DNA from: JAWPMV01 sp038527215
Lineage (GTDB): Bacteria; Bacteroidota; Bacteroidia; J057
Length of the DNA stretch: 62,602 bases
Assembly: GCA_038527215.1 (NCBI GenBank)
Contig: JBCBGC010000031.1
Coordinates: forward strand, 1-62,602
Reading direction: 5' to 3'
In this document: piece by piece, positions 32,851 to 43,300 of the stretch
Numbering within the stretch: the first letter of the stretch is position 1
Layout of the letters: the number at the start of each line of letters is the position of its first letter
The notes under the pieces: model-generated
What the model saw: the letters and a program-made list of their open reading frames with translations, nothing else
Told to the model about the DNA's origin: nothing
Databases searched by the model: none
Program-made: the position numbers and the translations under genes

Positions 32851-35493
32851 ATGCTCTGTATCATTTTTACAAAAAAGAAGTTACTTGCCGGAGTAAAAAC
32901 TGATTCCCCCCAACTACTGAAATTAGATGGGAAAACCCATCTGACTTTCGGGAGCAAATCTATGGCCCAGGCATTACGGGATCACCTTCCAGTCATTGCC
33001 CAGGCCTATACTCAATTCGCCAAATCAAATTCACTCCATACCGACCAGGGGATTCCTACCGCCTTGGCTTTTCCCGTAGACGTGACGGATGAAACCAAGA
33101 AAGAGGAAGCCATTGCTGTGCTGAAAGAGAAAGGCAACCTCGGATTGGAATTTGTCCATGCCGACAACCTGGCTATTTCCTTCCTCACAGGGGTGAAAGG
33201 GGTGGCCGATAAATCGAACTCAGTACTCATTGAGTCGGTGGACGACTACACCCATCTTTGTTATCATCTGTATAAGAAAGACGCGCCCGTTCTGGATATC
33301 AAGGAATTGGGAGCTAAAGCCCTTTTTCAGGATGAATCTTTTGAGTTTTATCCTTTTCGCGATTTTGGTTCTTCAGCAGGCACAGCCAATGTTCTGCGTG
33401 AATTGATGAACGAATTCGCTTCTGTGGGCCTTTCGGTAGATGTCAATGGCCAATCCGACCTGGCTTTACAACTGAGCAGCCCTAATCCTGATCAGCGTTA
33501 CGCCATTTCTCGTCATACAGACCACATCACCCTGGAAGCGGAAGTGCGCCTGGAGCGAGAAAAATATGAGGATGTCATGACTGCCAGCCGGGTGCAACTT
33601 GCCCCCAGACTGGAAATCGAAAAACTTGCAGATAAGGCAGTTGAAAAAGTGGTTTTGCTGGGCTCTTTCCTCCAAACTCCCATCGTGAAAAAATACCTGG
33701 AAGAAGATCTTAAGCTGGGTAAAAAACTTATTGCGCTGGAAGGCTCCCGTGAAGATGAGTATGTAAAAGTGATTGATGGCCTTTCGTTGCGCGCTCAGCA
33801 AGTGCTGGAAGCAGAACAAGCCAAAGCGGATGAGGAGGAAAGAAGGCGTCTGGAAGAAGAACGAAGAGCTGAAATTACCAAAGAATTAGAAGTAAAGGGT
33901 GCCAGGGAACAGTTGATGTCCGACATCAAACGCCTCTGCATCGATCCAAATAAAGCTACATCCTACGAAGAACAGTTTATCTCCAGAGGAGAAGAACTCG
34001 GTATTCCTGATGTCGTTATTCGCTGGAACATCAGTGAGGTGCTCAGTAAAATTGAGCTGAAGAAAGAAGGGGAAACCATCGGCCTTGATGCCCCAAACCG
34101 CTTGGGAAACGACGGACAGCCTCCTAAGGCTGATCCCCCTAAAGATAGTGGCCTAAGTGAAGCTTCTTCTGGCAAATCCGCAGGGATTGCCGCTAGCCCC
34201 GAAAATGGCGTGAAGCGGCATGGCGGAGATAACGGACTGGCTCACCCCTCTGTCGAACCGGAGAAATCACCGCTTTTTGTTCAGAATGCCCTGAAGGAAA
34301 CCAAAACTGCTTCGGCAAACCAAGCTGTCGGGGTAGCAGAGGTTGAAACCAAAGTAAATAAGGTCAATGGCCTGGCGGAGAATAAAAAAGCTGAGGCTGC
34401 TACGGTAGCAGAACCAAAGGTGGAAACGATCATAGAGGAAGTGATCCAACCAGCCAAGGAAGAAAAGAAAGAGCCAAAGGTAGAAGCTAAAGCCGAGCCT
34501 AAAGTAGAAGCCAAAGCCGAGCCGAAGGTAGAAGTTAAAGCCGAGCCTAAAGTAGAAGCTAAAGCCGAGCCTAAGGTAGAAGTTAAAGCTGAGCCTAAAG
34601 TGGAAGCCAAAGCTGAGCCTAAGGTAGAAGCCAAAGCCGAGCCTAAAGCAGAAGCCAAAGCTGAGCCTAAAGCAGAAACCAAAGCTGAGCCTAAAGCAGA
34701 AACCAAAGCTGAGCCTAAAGCAGAAGCCAAAGCTGAGCCTAAAGCAGAAGCCAAAGCTGAGCCTAAAGCAGAAGCCAAAGCTGAGCCTAAAGCAGAAACC
34801 AAGGCTGAACCTAAAGCAGAAACCAAAGCTGAGCCTAAGGCAGAAGCCAAAGCTGAGCCTAAAGCTAAAGCAGAAACAGCCGAGGCCTCCGCTCCTAAGT
34901 CCGGGGATCAAAAGCTCAGCCTGAATGACCTGTTCGTCACCAAGGGCGCTTTGCCTGATCCGGAATTTGCCACCAAAAAAGCAGTGGCCAAATCTGATCA
35001 GGAAGTAAGAGTGGTCCGGGTACTGGCTTCCAAAGATCTCAACGATCAGGGCAAGAAGGACCGCTTTTTCAAACTATATGAAAAGGAACTGAAGTACTAT
35101 CAGGAGATGAGTGAGATCGAACCTTCTCAGGAAGGCTTGTTCTATCACCGCGCTTTTATTGAGCGGACTACCCTGAAGGACTATGTTAAGCGGATGGGAT
35201 TGGACAAAAAACTCGACATCGATGCCTTGAATAGCTCCGATCTTAAATTCATCCTGCAGGTCTTCAAAGAGGTGAGAGAGTTGCCAACTGGTCATGCAAA
35301 CCTATCCGAAGACAATATCCTGGTCGTTTCCAAGCGGAAATGGAACCTCCAAAAGAATGTAGAGATTCGCTTTGTTGGTTTTACCGCGGATGATGCCAGC
35401 AAGGAACAAATGACTGAGCAAACCCACAAGGTGTTCGCCAAGTTGCTGGGAGAATCCTTTTACAAAGACTTTCGCCAAAAATTTCAATTATAA
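32851..35493 (+). CDS. Hsp70-like / pseudokinase-like chimera with 17 octapeptide repeats
   Basis: 880 residues. Residues 1-320 show the order of Hsp70 ATPase landmarks in worn form: ALAFPVDVTDETKKEEAI, then FVHADNLAISFLTG, REKYEDVMTA and VEKVVLLGSFLQTPIVKKYL (compare the Hsp70 VVLVGG-SSRIP-V segment), but no phosphate-binding GGGT loop. A charged coil follows (EEERRRLEEERRAE, about 330-360) and a helical part. Residues about 541-676 are 17 copies of KAEPKxEx. The C-terminal 190 residues resemble a protein kinase without catalytic residues: GHANLSEDNILV (815-825) stands where HRDLKPxNIL would be and EIRFVGFTADD where the DFG segment would be. No signal peptide. Probably a scaffold or sensor; the TonB-like gene follows after 28 bp. 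Domain reading is by eye and moderate. Confidence 0.7.
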   Translation: MLCIIFTKKKLLAGVKTDSPQLLKLDGKTHLTFGSKSMAQALRDHLPVIAQAYTQFAKSNSLHTDQGIPTALAFPVDVTDETKKEEAIAVLKEKGNLGLEFVHADNLAISFLTGVKGVADKSNSVLIESVDDYTHLCYHLYKKDAPVLDIKELGAKALFQDESFEFYPFRDFGSSAGTANVLRELMNEFASVGLSVDVNGQSDLALQLSSPNPDQRYAISRHTDHITLEAEVRLEREKYEDVMTASRVQLAPRLEIEKLADKAVEKVVLLGSFLQTPIVKKYLEEDLKLGKKLIALEGSREDEYVKVIDGLSLRAQQVLEAEQAKADEEERRRLEEERRAEITKELEVKGAREQLMSDIKRLCIDPNKATSYEEQFISRGEELGIPDVVIRWNISEVLSKIELKKEGETIGLDAPNRLGNDGQPPKADPPKDSGLSEASSGKSAGIAASPENGVKRHGGDNGLAHPSVEPEKSPLFVQNALKETKTASANQAVGVAEVETKVNKVNGLAENKKAEAATVAEPKVETIIEEVIQPAKEEKKEPKVEAKAEPKVEAKAEPKVEVKAEPKVEAKAEPKVEVKAEPKVEAKAEPKVEAKAEPKAEAKAEPKAETKAEPKAETKAEPKAEAKAEPKAEAKAEPKAEAKAEPKAETKAEPKAETKAEPKAEAKAEPKAKAETAEASAPKSGDQKLSLNDLFVTKGALPDPEFATKKAVAKSDQEVRVVRVLASKDLNDQGKKDRFFKLYEKELKYYQEMSEIEPSQEGLFYHRAFIERTTLKDYVKRMGLDKKLDIDALNSSDLKFILQVFKEVRELPTGHANLSEDNILVVSKRKWNLQKNVEIRFVGFTADDASKEQMTEQTHKVFAKLLGESFYKDFRQKFQL
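34471..34878 (+). repeat. 24-bp coding tandem repeats (KAEPKxEx, 17 units)
   Basis: Seventeen in-frame units of 24 bp encode KAEPKVEA, KAEPKVEV, KAEPKAEA or KAEPKAET. The first seven units carry Val at position 6, the rest Ala, showing two rounds of amplification. The Lys/Glu/Pro content resembles the stiff spacer of TonB proteins. The repeats also create long meaningless reading frames on the other strand. Confidence 0.95.
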
Positions 35494-35521
35494 TATCATT
35501 GCCCTTTAATCCAGCTTTATC

Positions 35522-36274
35522 ATGAGTCAGGATCCTTCCAAACTCGTCGACTTTATATTAGAAAAAGAGCGGCAGGAGAAAGCCGCACGCCGCAAGAAAC
35601 TCCTTTTTGGAGTAGGAGGCTTTTTGTTGGTGGCCAGTGGTATCGGAGTGGGGACCATTATCAGCTACGGGAGTACCCCACCGGCGCTGGCTAGCTTCAA
35701 TGCCAATGAGTTGAGTTTACAAAGAGTGGCGAGCTTACTGGAAGATAAACCTCGGGGATTTATCATTGAAAATCCCGACGCAGGGCAGAAAGATACCATC
35801 AAAAGTATCTCTGACTACTCCATGTTGGTAGCCTCTTTAGATGGCATTGAAGCCCATCTGCCGATGAATGAAGCAGGAGAGGCCATGCTGAGTAATAATG
35901 CGGACGCGCAGACAAATCAAGCTGCCGCCACCAATCGACCCACGGTGGAGGATTGGTCTGAGCCCTTAAGGGATGCTGATGTCATGCCTTCCTTTCCCGG
36001 GGGAGAAGCGGCTTTATATCGCTTTATTTCTAAACAAATTCGCTACCCAGCTGAAGCAGTAGAAGAAAAGATGGAAGGGGCAGTATATGTACGCTTCATC
36101 GTCCAGCCTGACGGGACCATAGATGATGTAGTAGTGGTGAAAGGCATTGGGTTTGGCTGCGATGAGGAAGCCATGCGGGTCGTCAACCGTATGCCCCGCT
36201 GGAACCCCGGTCAAATGGGGGGAAGAAAGGTGCCTGTCTTCTCCAGCCTGCGGATCAATTTCCGCTTTCTGTAG
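35522..36274 (+). CDS. TonB-family energy transducer
   Basis: 250 residues: cytoplasmic N-terminus of about 25 residues rich in charge (LVDFILEKERQEKAARRKK), one membrane helix (about 26-48), a periplasmic linker and a TonB C-terminal domain (about 165-250: MPSFPGGEAALYRFISKQIRYPAEAVEEKMEG and VYVRFIVQPDGTIDDVVVVKGIGFGCDEEAMRVV). TonB proteins transmit force from the inner membrane to outer-membrane receptors. The linker is not Pro-Lys rich, unlike the repeats of the gene 28 bp upstream. No ExbB/ExbD gene is nearby. The terminator at 36302 closes this two-gene unit. Confidence 0.88.
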   Translation: MSQDPSKLVDFILEKERQEKAARRKKLLFGVGGFLLVASGIGVGTIISYGSTPPALASFNANELSLQRVASLLEDKPRGFIIENPDAGQKDTIKSISDYSMLVASLDGIEAHLPMNEAGEAMLSNNADAQTNQAAATNRPTVEDWSEPLRDADVMPSFPGGEAALYRFISKQIRYPAEAVEEKMEGAVYVRFIVQPDGTIDDVVVVKGIGFGCDEEAMRVVNRMPRWNPGQMGGRKVPVFSSLRINFRFL

Positions 36275-36301
36275 CCTAATATTAGGACCTAAATGGATAG
36301 G

Positions 36302-36332
36302 GTGTCTGCTGTTTGACAGCAGGCACTTTTTT
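36302..36332 (+). terminator. Rho-independent terminator after the TonB-like gene
   Basis: Stem gtgtctgctg / cagcaggcac (one G-U pair) around a 5-nt loop, followed by a run of six T. It lies 27 bp beyond the stop at 36274 and before the pentose-phosphate operon. Confidence 0.85.
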
Positions 36333-36388
36333 ATTGTAGGATACTGCGTTAAATTCGCCAGTGTTCATACATACCTAATCTTATAAGC

Positions 36389-37291
36389 ATGAAAATTGGA
36401 TTGATTGGTCTCGGTAAAATGGGCGCAAATATGGTCCGCCGTTTGTTGCTCCATGGGCACGAAGTAGTGGCCTACGATTTATTCCCTGAAGCGATACAAG
36501 CCGTGGAAAAAGACGGTGCCATAGGCGCGGAAAGCTATCCGGATCTGGTGGCAAAACTACCGGAGAGAAAAGTCATCTGGGTCATGGTTCCTTCCGGGGC
36601 ACCTGTCGATCAAAATATCGAAACCCTCACGCCTTTATTGAATAAAGGAGATATCCTGATCGAAGGGGGTAATTCCTTCTGGCGGGATTCAGTGGCCAGA
36701 GCAGAAAAACTAGCCGCCTCTGGAATCCATATGATTGATTGTGGGGTAAGTGGGGGCGTTTGGGGCCTAAAAGAAGGATACGCCCTGATGTATGGCGGAG
36801 AAAAAGAAGCCGCTGATTATTGCGAACCGATTTTCAAAGCGCTGGCACCAGAGCATGGCTACCTGCACTGTGGGGCCAGCGGCTCCGGGCATATGGTCAA
36901 AATGGTCCATAATGGGATAGAATACGGCATGATGCAGGCTTATGCAGAGGGCTTCGAAATCCTGGAAAAATCCCCATACGACCTTGATTTGGCTAAGGTC
37001 GGTCACATGTGGCGCTTCGGCAGTGTCATTCGTTCGTGGCTCCTGGATCTGGCCGTTTTAGCCTTAAATGATGATCCAAAACTTGATAAAATCAAAGGGT
37101 ATGTAAATGACAGTGGAGAAGGGAGATGGACGGTGCAGACTGCCATTGATTTCGACGTGCCAGCTCACGTCATTACCTCTTCGCTTTTTACCCGTTTTGA
37201 ATCCCGGCAGGAGGAATCTTTTGCCATGAAAATGCTGGCCGCTTTGAGAAATCAGTTTGGAGGACACGCGGTAAAAAAAACTGAAGAATGA
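36389..37291 (+). CDS. gnd: 6-phosphogluconate dehydrogenase, decarboxylating (short form)
   Basis: 300 residues, the length of the short GntZ/YqeC-type enzyme. It converts 6-phosphogluconate to ribulose 5-phosphate and CO2. The Rossmann fold opens with IGLIGLGKMGANMVRRLL; VVAYDLFPE places an acidic residue at the end of strand 2, which favours NAD over NADP. Substrate-site marks are EGGNSFWRDSVARAE, GVSGGVWGLKEGYALM and the catalytic Lys region HMVKMVHNGIEYGMMQ. First gene of an operon with zwf and pgl; its TGA overlaps the zwf ATG by four bases. Confidence 0.93.
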   Translation: MKIGLIGLGKMGANMVRRLLLHGHEVVAYDLFPEAIQAVEKDGAIGAESYPDLVAKLPERKVIWVMVPSGAPVDQNIETLTPLLNKGDILIEGGNSFWRDSVARAEKLAASGIHMIDCGVSGGVWGLKEGYALMYGGEKEAADYCEPIFKALAPEHGYLHCGASGSGHMVKMVHNGIEYGMMQAYAEGFEILEKSPYDLDLAKVGHMWRFGSVIRSWLLDLAVLALNDDPKLDKIKGYVNDSGEGRWTVQTAIDFDVPAHVITSSLFTRFESRQEESFAMKMLAALRNQFGGHAVKKTEE

Positions 37292-38814
37292 AAGCCAACG
37301 ACCAACAGATATTAACCATATTCGGCGCTTCTGGGGACTTGACCTACCGGAAGTTGGTACCTGCAGTGTACGACTTGTACATGCAAAATCTCCTGCCAGA
37401 ATGCTTTGCGGTATTGGGGGTGAGCAGAACCAAGTTCACCGATGAGGCCTTTAGGGAAAAAATGGCCAATGGCATCAGGGAATTTGCTAAGCAGCCTACA
37501 GAGGATGAGGCAAAAATCGCCTCCTTTCTGACCATGCTGTATTATGAGCCGATTGATACCAAGAGTGTGGAGGATTACGGCCGTCTGAAAGAGCGGCTGG
37601 AAAGCATTGATAGCGCTTGTCAAACCGGTGGTAATTATATCTTTTATTTATCCACTCCGCCCAGTCTTTATACCATCATTCCCAAAAACCTCGCTGCGCA
37701 TGGCTTGAATGAACAATCTGATTGTTGGCGCAGATTGATCATCGAAAAACCCTTTGGGTATGATCTCAAGTCCGCTCAGGAGTTGAATGCTTCCCTGCTG
37801 GAAGACTACCAGGAGGAGCAGATATACCGCATTGATCATTATCTGGGAAAAGAGACCGTTCAGAACCTTTTGGTCACCCGATTTGCCAACCTGATCTATG
37901 AACCGCTTTGGAACCGAAATTACATAGAACGGGTAGAGATTACTTCCGCGGAAAGCGTAGGAGTAGGAGATAGGGCTGGATATTATGACGATTCCGGAGC
38001 GATGCGGGACATGATTCAAAATCACCTCCTGCAATTGGTGGGCATGGTAGCCATGGAGCCACCAACCGTGATTGAATCTACCGCGATTCGAAACGAAATC
38101 CTCAAAGTTTTTCAAGCCTTGCGGCCTTTGAGTAAAGAGGATATCCGAAACAACGTGATTCGGGGTCAATATGTAGCGGCCAAGGTTCGGGGGGAGCAAA
38201 TGAATGGCTATCGGGAAGAGAATGGCGTCAAAGAAGGCAGCCGTACGCCCACCTATGTAAGCATGAAATTCTTCATTGACAACTGGCGCTGGGGCGGCGT
38301 ACCTTTCTATATTCGGACCGGTAAGCGACTGCCTACCCGGGTGACAGAAATTGTCATTCATTTCAAGGGCGCACCGCACCGGCTTTTCCCTGATCCAACC
38401 GGCTTTGAGTTTCCTAACCGACTCATTATCCGGATCCAGCCCGATGAAGGGATTTTGCTCAAATTCGGGATGAAAGTTCCGGGTATGGGCTTCAAGGTGG
38501 AGCGGGTTAATATGGACTTTCATTATTCAGAGCTTTCGGATGCCTACCTGCCGTCGGCCTATGAGCGATTGCTCCTGGATAGCATGTTAGGCGATTCAAC
38601 CCTTTTTGCCCGAGGGGATGCCGTGGAGGCAGCCTGGGAATTTATTGACCCCATTATCGAGGCATGGGATACTGACGATAGCTTACCAGTCTTTGGCTAC
38701 CCTGCCGGAACCTGGGGGCCCGAACATGCCGATGATTTAATTGAAGGAGAGGGGACCATGTGGCGTTATCCTTGTAAAAACCTGGCCGACGACGGCATCT
38801 ACTGCGAATTATAA
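37288..38814 (+). CDS. zwf: Glucose-6-phosphate 1-dehydrogenase
   Basis: 508 residues, normal length. It oxidises glucose 6-phosphate to 6-phosphogluconolactone and makes NADPH. The dinucleotide site is TIFGASGDLTYRKLVPA and the active-site signature RIDHYLGKETVQNLL lies at about 180-194. Further conserved parts: YYDDSGAMRDMIQNHLLQL and YIRTGKRLPTRVTEIVI. The gene overlaps gnd by four bases (ATGA) and pgl by one base (TAATG), so the three enzymes are translated together. Confidence 0.96.
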   Translation: MKANDQQILTIFGASGDLTYRKLVPAVYDLYMQNLLPECFAVLGVSRTKFTDEAFREKMANGIREFAKQPTEDEAKIASFLTMLYYEPIDTKSVEDYGRLKERLESIDSACQTGGNYIFYLSTPPSLYTIIPKNLAAHGLNEQSDCWRRLIIEKPFGYDLKSAQELNASLLEDYQEEQIYRIDHYLGKETVQNLLVTRFANLIYEPLWNRNYIERVEITSAESVGVGDRAGYYDDSGAMRDMIQNHLLQLVGMVAMEPPTVIESTAIRNEILKVFQALRPLSKEDIRNNVIRGQYVAAKVRGEQMNGYREENGVKEGSRTPTYVSMKFFIDNWRWGGVPFYIRTGKRLPTRVTEIVIHFKGAPHRLFPDPTGFEFPNRLIIRIQPDEGILLKFGMKVPGMGFKVERVNMDFHYSELSDAYLPSAYERLLLDSMLGDSTLFARGDAVEAAWEFIDPIIEAWDTDDSLPVFGYPAGTWGPEHADDLIEGEGTMWRYPCKNLADDGIYCEL

Positions 38815-39527
38815 TGACAGCCTATCATATTTATGAAGATTCCCAGGAGGTTGCCGCAGCCTTTGCCAGGCAGCTGGCCGCCTGGGTTTCTCAAAAACCT
38901 GTCTTTCATATGGCCCTCTCTGGGGGCAGTACCCCCAAAATCTTGTTCGATCTACTGGCGGCTGAATATCCCGAAGAGATTGACTGGTCAAAGGTCCATA
39001 TCTGGTGGGGGGATGAAAGATGTGTGCCTCCGGATCACGAGGAAAGTAACTATCGCATGACCCGGGAACGCTTGCTAGACAAAGTGGCTATTCAGTCAGC
39101 GCATATTCACCGGGTGTTGGGGGAAAATGATCCTCAGGAGGAAGCTGCCCGATACGCAGCTGAAATCATGAATCATGTCCCACAGGTGGAAGGTGCTCCC
39201 CGCTTTGACCTGGTCATGCTGGGCATGGGAAGTGATGGGCATACCGCCTCTATCTTTCCGCATGAAATCCATCTATGGCAGGTCCCCGGATGGTGCACGG
39301 TAGGCATTAACCCGGATTCTGGTCAGAGAAGGGTAAGTTTTACCGGAGACCTGATCAATGCCGCTAGCCAAATTGCTTTCCTGGTTACTGGAGCTTCTAA
39401 GGTGGAAAAACTGGCAGCCATCTGGCACCAGAAACCTGAAGCAAAGGATTATCCTGCCTCGCTGGTACAGCCAAAGGATGGGGCGTTGAACTGGTATGTA
39501 GATAAAGCAGCGGCAGCGCTTCCGTGA
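38814..39527 (+). CDS. pgl: 6-phosphogluconolactonase
   Basis: 237 residues of the DevB/SOL type. It hydrolyses the lactone made by Zwf. Typical segments: FHMALSGGSTPKILFDLLA near the start, HIWWGDERCVPPDHEESNYRM, and LVMLGMGSDGHTASIFP. It is the last gene of the operon; the next gene converges on it with 5 bp between the stops. The start codon shares one base with the zwf stop. Confidence 0.95.
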   Translation: MTAYHIYEDSQEVAAAFARQLAAWVSQKPVFHMALSGGSTPKILFDLLAAEYPEEIDWSKVHIWWGDERCVPPDHEESNYRMTRERLLDKVAIQSAHIHRVLGENDPQEEAARYAAEIMNHVPQVEGAPRFDLVMLGMGSDGHTASIFPHEIHLWQVPGWCTVGINPDSGQRRVSFTGDLINAASQIAFLVTGASKVEKLAAIWHQKPEAKDYPASLVQPKDGALNWYVDKAAAALP

Positions 39528-39532
39528 TGCGC

Positions 39533-40255
39533 TTAAAAGCTTAAGGATGCGCGAATGCTCGCTCGGATCAACAATCCCTGATCCTCTTTTTCCTTTTCTA
39601 GCTCTTCTTCAGTAGGTCTGGGATAGTGGAGAATCCCCGTATCCAGATTCAGCTGAAGCAGAGAAGGAAAGTTGTTGCTGGGAGCCAAACCAACATGGGC
39701 ACCAATTTCAAGGCCTGGATTCTGGAAGGAATTATAATCGTATTTCAGTCCATTCGGTAATTCTTCCAGGGTAGGTTCCTGCAGACTTTCATCCAGGTCC
39801 TGATCATCCCACTGGGTAAATTGATAGCGATAAGCCAGTTTGGGAGCGAGGGTTAGTTTGGGCGATAAATATCCGGGATAAAGGCTTACATCTACGCCGG
39901 TCCGGGCGTCAAAGCCTTCTTCTTTGGACGCGCCGGTAATATAGGCTTGGGCGCCGGCAGAAATCCCCAGGTTGCTATTGGTTCTGCGGGTGTAAATGGC
40001 CCCTGCAGCAACCTCAAAACGCTTGAAATCCAGATGGCTCTTCATGTTTAGCTGCCAATCCAAGGGCTGACCTACGCCGCCTACATTGAACAGCCGGTAG
40101 GTATAGCTGAATCCTACCGTAGGTTTTTTCCCAAAACCAAAAGTGGCACCAAAATTATGGCGCCCCAGGTTTTGACCTCCAAAATATTCTTGAGCAAGTA
40201 CAGGGGTAGAAAAGATAATGAGCGAAGAAGCAAGGCAAAAGAGGAGCTTGCGCAT
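39533..40255 (-). CDS. Predicted outer-membrane beta-barrel protein
   Basis: 240 residues. A signal peptide (MRKLLFCLASSLIIFSTPVLAQ) is followed by alternating strands with aromatic ends (NFGATFGFGKKPTVGFSYTYRLF, FEVAAGAIYTRRTNS, VDVSLYPGYLSPKLTLAPKLAYRYQF), and the sequence ends IRASIRASLSF with a terminal Phe, typical of an outer-membrane barrel. I do not recognise a named family. It converges on pgl. Confidence 0.75.
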   Translation of the reverse strand: MRKLLFCLASSLIIFSTPVLAQEYFGGQNLGRHNFGATFGFGKKPTVGFSYTYRLFNVGGVGQPLDWQLNMKSHLDFKRFEVAAGAIYTRRTNSNLGISAGAQAYITGASKEEGFDARTGVDVSLYPGYLSPKLTLAPKLAYRYQFTQWDDQDLDESLQEPTLEELPNGLKYDYNSFQNPGLEIGAHVGLAPSNNFPSLLQLNLDTGILHYPRPTEEELEKEKEDQGLLIRASIRASLSF

Positions 40256-40324
40256 GATAAAGGCATTACGTGGCTAAAGAGGAATATACAGAAAATACAG
40301 GGAACTAGTACCAACTACCGAACT

Positions 40325-40357
40325 AAAAAGCCCGAATGAGATATTCTCATCCGGGCT
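40325..40357 (-). terminator. Terminator behind the first giant surface-protein gene
   Basis: On the minus strand AGCCCGGATGAG and CTCATTCGGGCT form a 12-bp stem (one G-U pair) with a 5-nt loop, followed by five T. It lies 21 bp after the stop at 40378. Confidence 0.85.
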
Positions 40358-40377
40358 GCTTTCAGTAAGTACGTATG

Positions 40378-43300
40378 TTAATTCACGACCAATTTGCCGC
40401 TATAGCTGTTGCCAAATTTATCCCAAACTCTCACCACATACAGGGCTGAACTCAGGTATTCCTTGGTCAATTTTACTTCCTGATTATCCAAGCCATATAA
40501 GGAGAAGACTTTTACCCCAGCGGTATTGAAGACTTCGACCCCTTGGATATTCGCCGTTACATCAGGGTTCTCTTTATGAACAATCGAAACCAGACTTTCC
40601 GTGATCATTGGATTGGGGCGGAATTGAATGGCTAGCTTTTTCTCCTTGGCTAATTTCCGCACATCCACTAATCGGTTCTGCGTGGTATTGGTGATGATGT
40701 ATTCATTATAGTCAAACTGAATGGCGGCTCGGTTCTCAATCACCGTGCCCATGGGCGTACCATATTTCGGTTTGATGGTATAGGTAATAAAGCCATGACT
40801 TTCCGGTTCATTGGAGACGCTATCGGCTAGATAAATATGGTCAAAGAGGAAACTCAACACGCCTCCATCGGAAATATCTACCCGGTAGCGGTGAGAGGCG
40901 TTTTCCACGTGGAAACTGCCCCAATCTAAATCCTGAGATAGGGTATCAAGAATGAGTACCCGCTTCGCATAGGAACTTCCGACATTCTGGAACCTGATTT
41001 TGTAAGTAAGGGTATCCTCTGGCATAATACTGCCCTGCGGCCAGACCAATTTATCATTGGGGTCAATCGCCCCGACAATGTTGTCGGTAGAAATTCGCAT
41101 GTTATCATCCGTATTACAATCCTCTGGCAAGGCCGTGAAGTAGGCCTTGGTAGAGGTCGCTTTGCCCATGGTCGCTACCGTGGAAACGGAATCCGTCAAC
41201 ATGATGGTTTTCCTGCCCATAGAGGCCAGGGTATCCAGGTGCCATACATATTGGGTAATGCTATCAATCAGCGTTGCCTGATCCCAAGGCTCATCTGCGG
41301 AGAGGATGACGATATCATTGTCGAACTCTACGACCAGGTCAATGTTGGTGGCTGCTGAGGCGCCGGTATTTATATAGGAAACCGCGAAGGTATTCCGGAA
41401 GCCCCGTCTCAATGCGGTGCTGGATAGGGTTACCGATAGATCAGGGTTATCGCAGAATGGCTTAGCCGCAAAATTGTAGTCAGTATAGTTGAAGAGATTA
41501 TTGATGTCATTGGTATAGGTGACATTATGCTCCGTGGAGCATTCGAAAGCCCATTTGTCTGTATTCTCAGCAGAAATGGTATAGTTCCCATACTCCCGGT
41601 ACATTTTGTAATCCCCGTTATCATCGGTAATGACATATTTACGACCGGGGTTCACCTCCAGGAGAATGTTAGGCACGCCGGTTTCTCCTGAGTCTGGCTG
41701 ACAGTTTTCATTGAGGTCATTATAGATTTTCCCTGCGATCAATACCCCACTGGCTTCATATATATCCTGACAGTCATTGGTGTGGACATTGGTCATGGTC
41801 TGGACAAAGCCTGAGGGCCAATCTATGATGAGGGAGTCAATGGTGGTGGCATCTCCCAGCCCAAAGTATGCTCTGAGGGTACTCTGAGCGGAGGCGCCCC
41901 CGCCTGTCTGCCCGGAAATTTCGCGGATCTGCCAGTAGGTTTGACCATTGATGGTCGCTTTTACCCGAATCCGGGCTCCAATGCCGCTTTTATTCGCTTT
42001 ATTTCCGATCAACTTGAGACACTTCCAGTTGTTGCAATTGCCGCCATCATTGAGATAGAAGGTATTGGTCGCTGCCCGGTTCGCTACCAGTAAGTCCAGG
42101 TCACCATCATTGTCAATGTCCGAATAGGCCGCCGCAAAGCTGTTGTCCAGGTCTTCATTGATCTGGGTTTTCTTTTTGCTAAAGGTGCCATCTCCATTGT
42201 TCATGTAGAGATGGTTTTTATTGTTCTGGTCATTGGTTACAAAAAGATCGAGATCACCATCGTTGTCAATGTCTGCCCACTCAGAGGCGTGGGAATGCCC
42301 TCCTTCAGTGGCAATCAATGCCGTGGTGTTTTTGGTGAACGTACCATTGCCATTGTTGACATAAAAGAAGTTATCCTGATCACTGGCATTGGTCACGTAG
42401 AGGTCCATGTCGCCATCATTATCGTAATCTCCCCAGGCACAGCCACCAGAATTACCCCCATCATTGACGATGTCTCCCGTGGTGATTTTGGTGAACTTTC
42501 CATTCCCGTCATTATGATACAGAGAGTTATTCTGATTCCGTCCGTTGGGGACAAAAAGGTCTTGTAAGCCATCGTTGTCATAGTCTGCCCAGGTGGCCCC
42601 CATGCTGAACTTGGCTTCCAGGGCAATGGCATTATCTGTAGCTCGGGTAAAAGTCCCGTCTCCGTTATTGTGATAGAGGAGGTTGTATTTGGTAGGCATA
42701 TAATCTGAGACAAACATATCCAGATAGCCATCATTGTCATAGTCAACCCAGGCCGCATTGTGGCAGTAACCTCCGTAATGACTGATTTCGCCCGCATCCA
42801 CCCGGGTAAAGGTGCCATTGCCGTTGTTCTGATAGAGGTGGTTATCGGAGCGCACGTTGTTAGCGACAAAAATGTCCAGGTCGCCATCGTTGTCGTAATC
42901 TCCCCAGGTGCCCCCTCCAGCAAAGCCTTTATCGTTTACCAGGGCCCCACTGGTGATTCTGGTAAAGGTCCCGTCGCCATTATTGTGGTACAACCAGCTG
43001 GGCCACCAGTGGTAACCTTCCGAAACGAAGGCATCATCAAATCCATCGTTGTCGTAATCTCCCCAGGAAATCCCCCAACTGTCGCCTACATCGGTGGTGA
43101 GGCCTGTATTGGTCGGCTTGCTGAATTTTACCCGGAAATCATACGCCAGATTGATGACGGGCAGCGCGGCTCCACAAGGCTGCTTACCGGATACCTTAAT
43201 GTCTACAAAATCTCCCGACACGTAATCGTCCGTAACATCAAGGGTGAAGCGAAATTGGAGTCGGTTTTTAGTTACATCTGTGATCCCAATCAAGCCATTG

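Noticed and set aside
34471..34878. Possible CRISPR array because of regular 24-bp repeats
   Set aside because: Units are directly adjacent without spacers, all in one coding frame, and encode KAEPKxEx; no cas gene is present.
34267..34911. Long open frames on the minus strand over the octapeptide repeats
   Set aside because: They are produced by the 24-bp repeat of the plus-strand gene: low-complexity Phe/Arg/Leu or Ala/Ser/Leu sequence with no start context.
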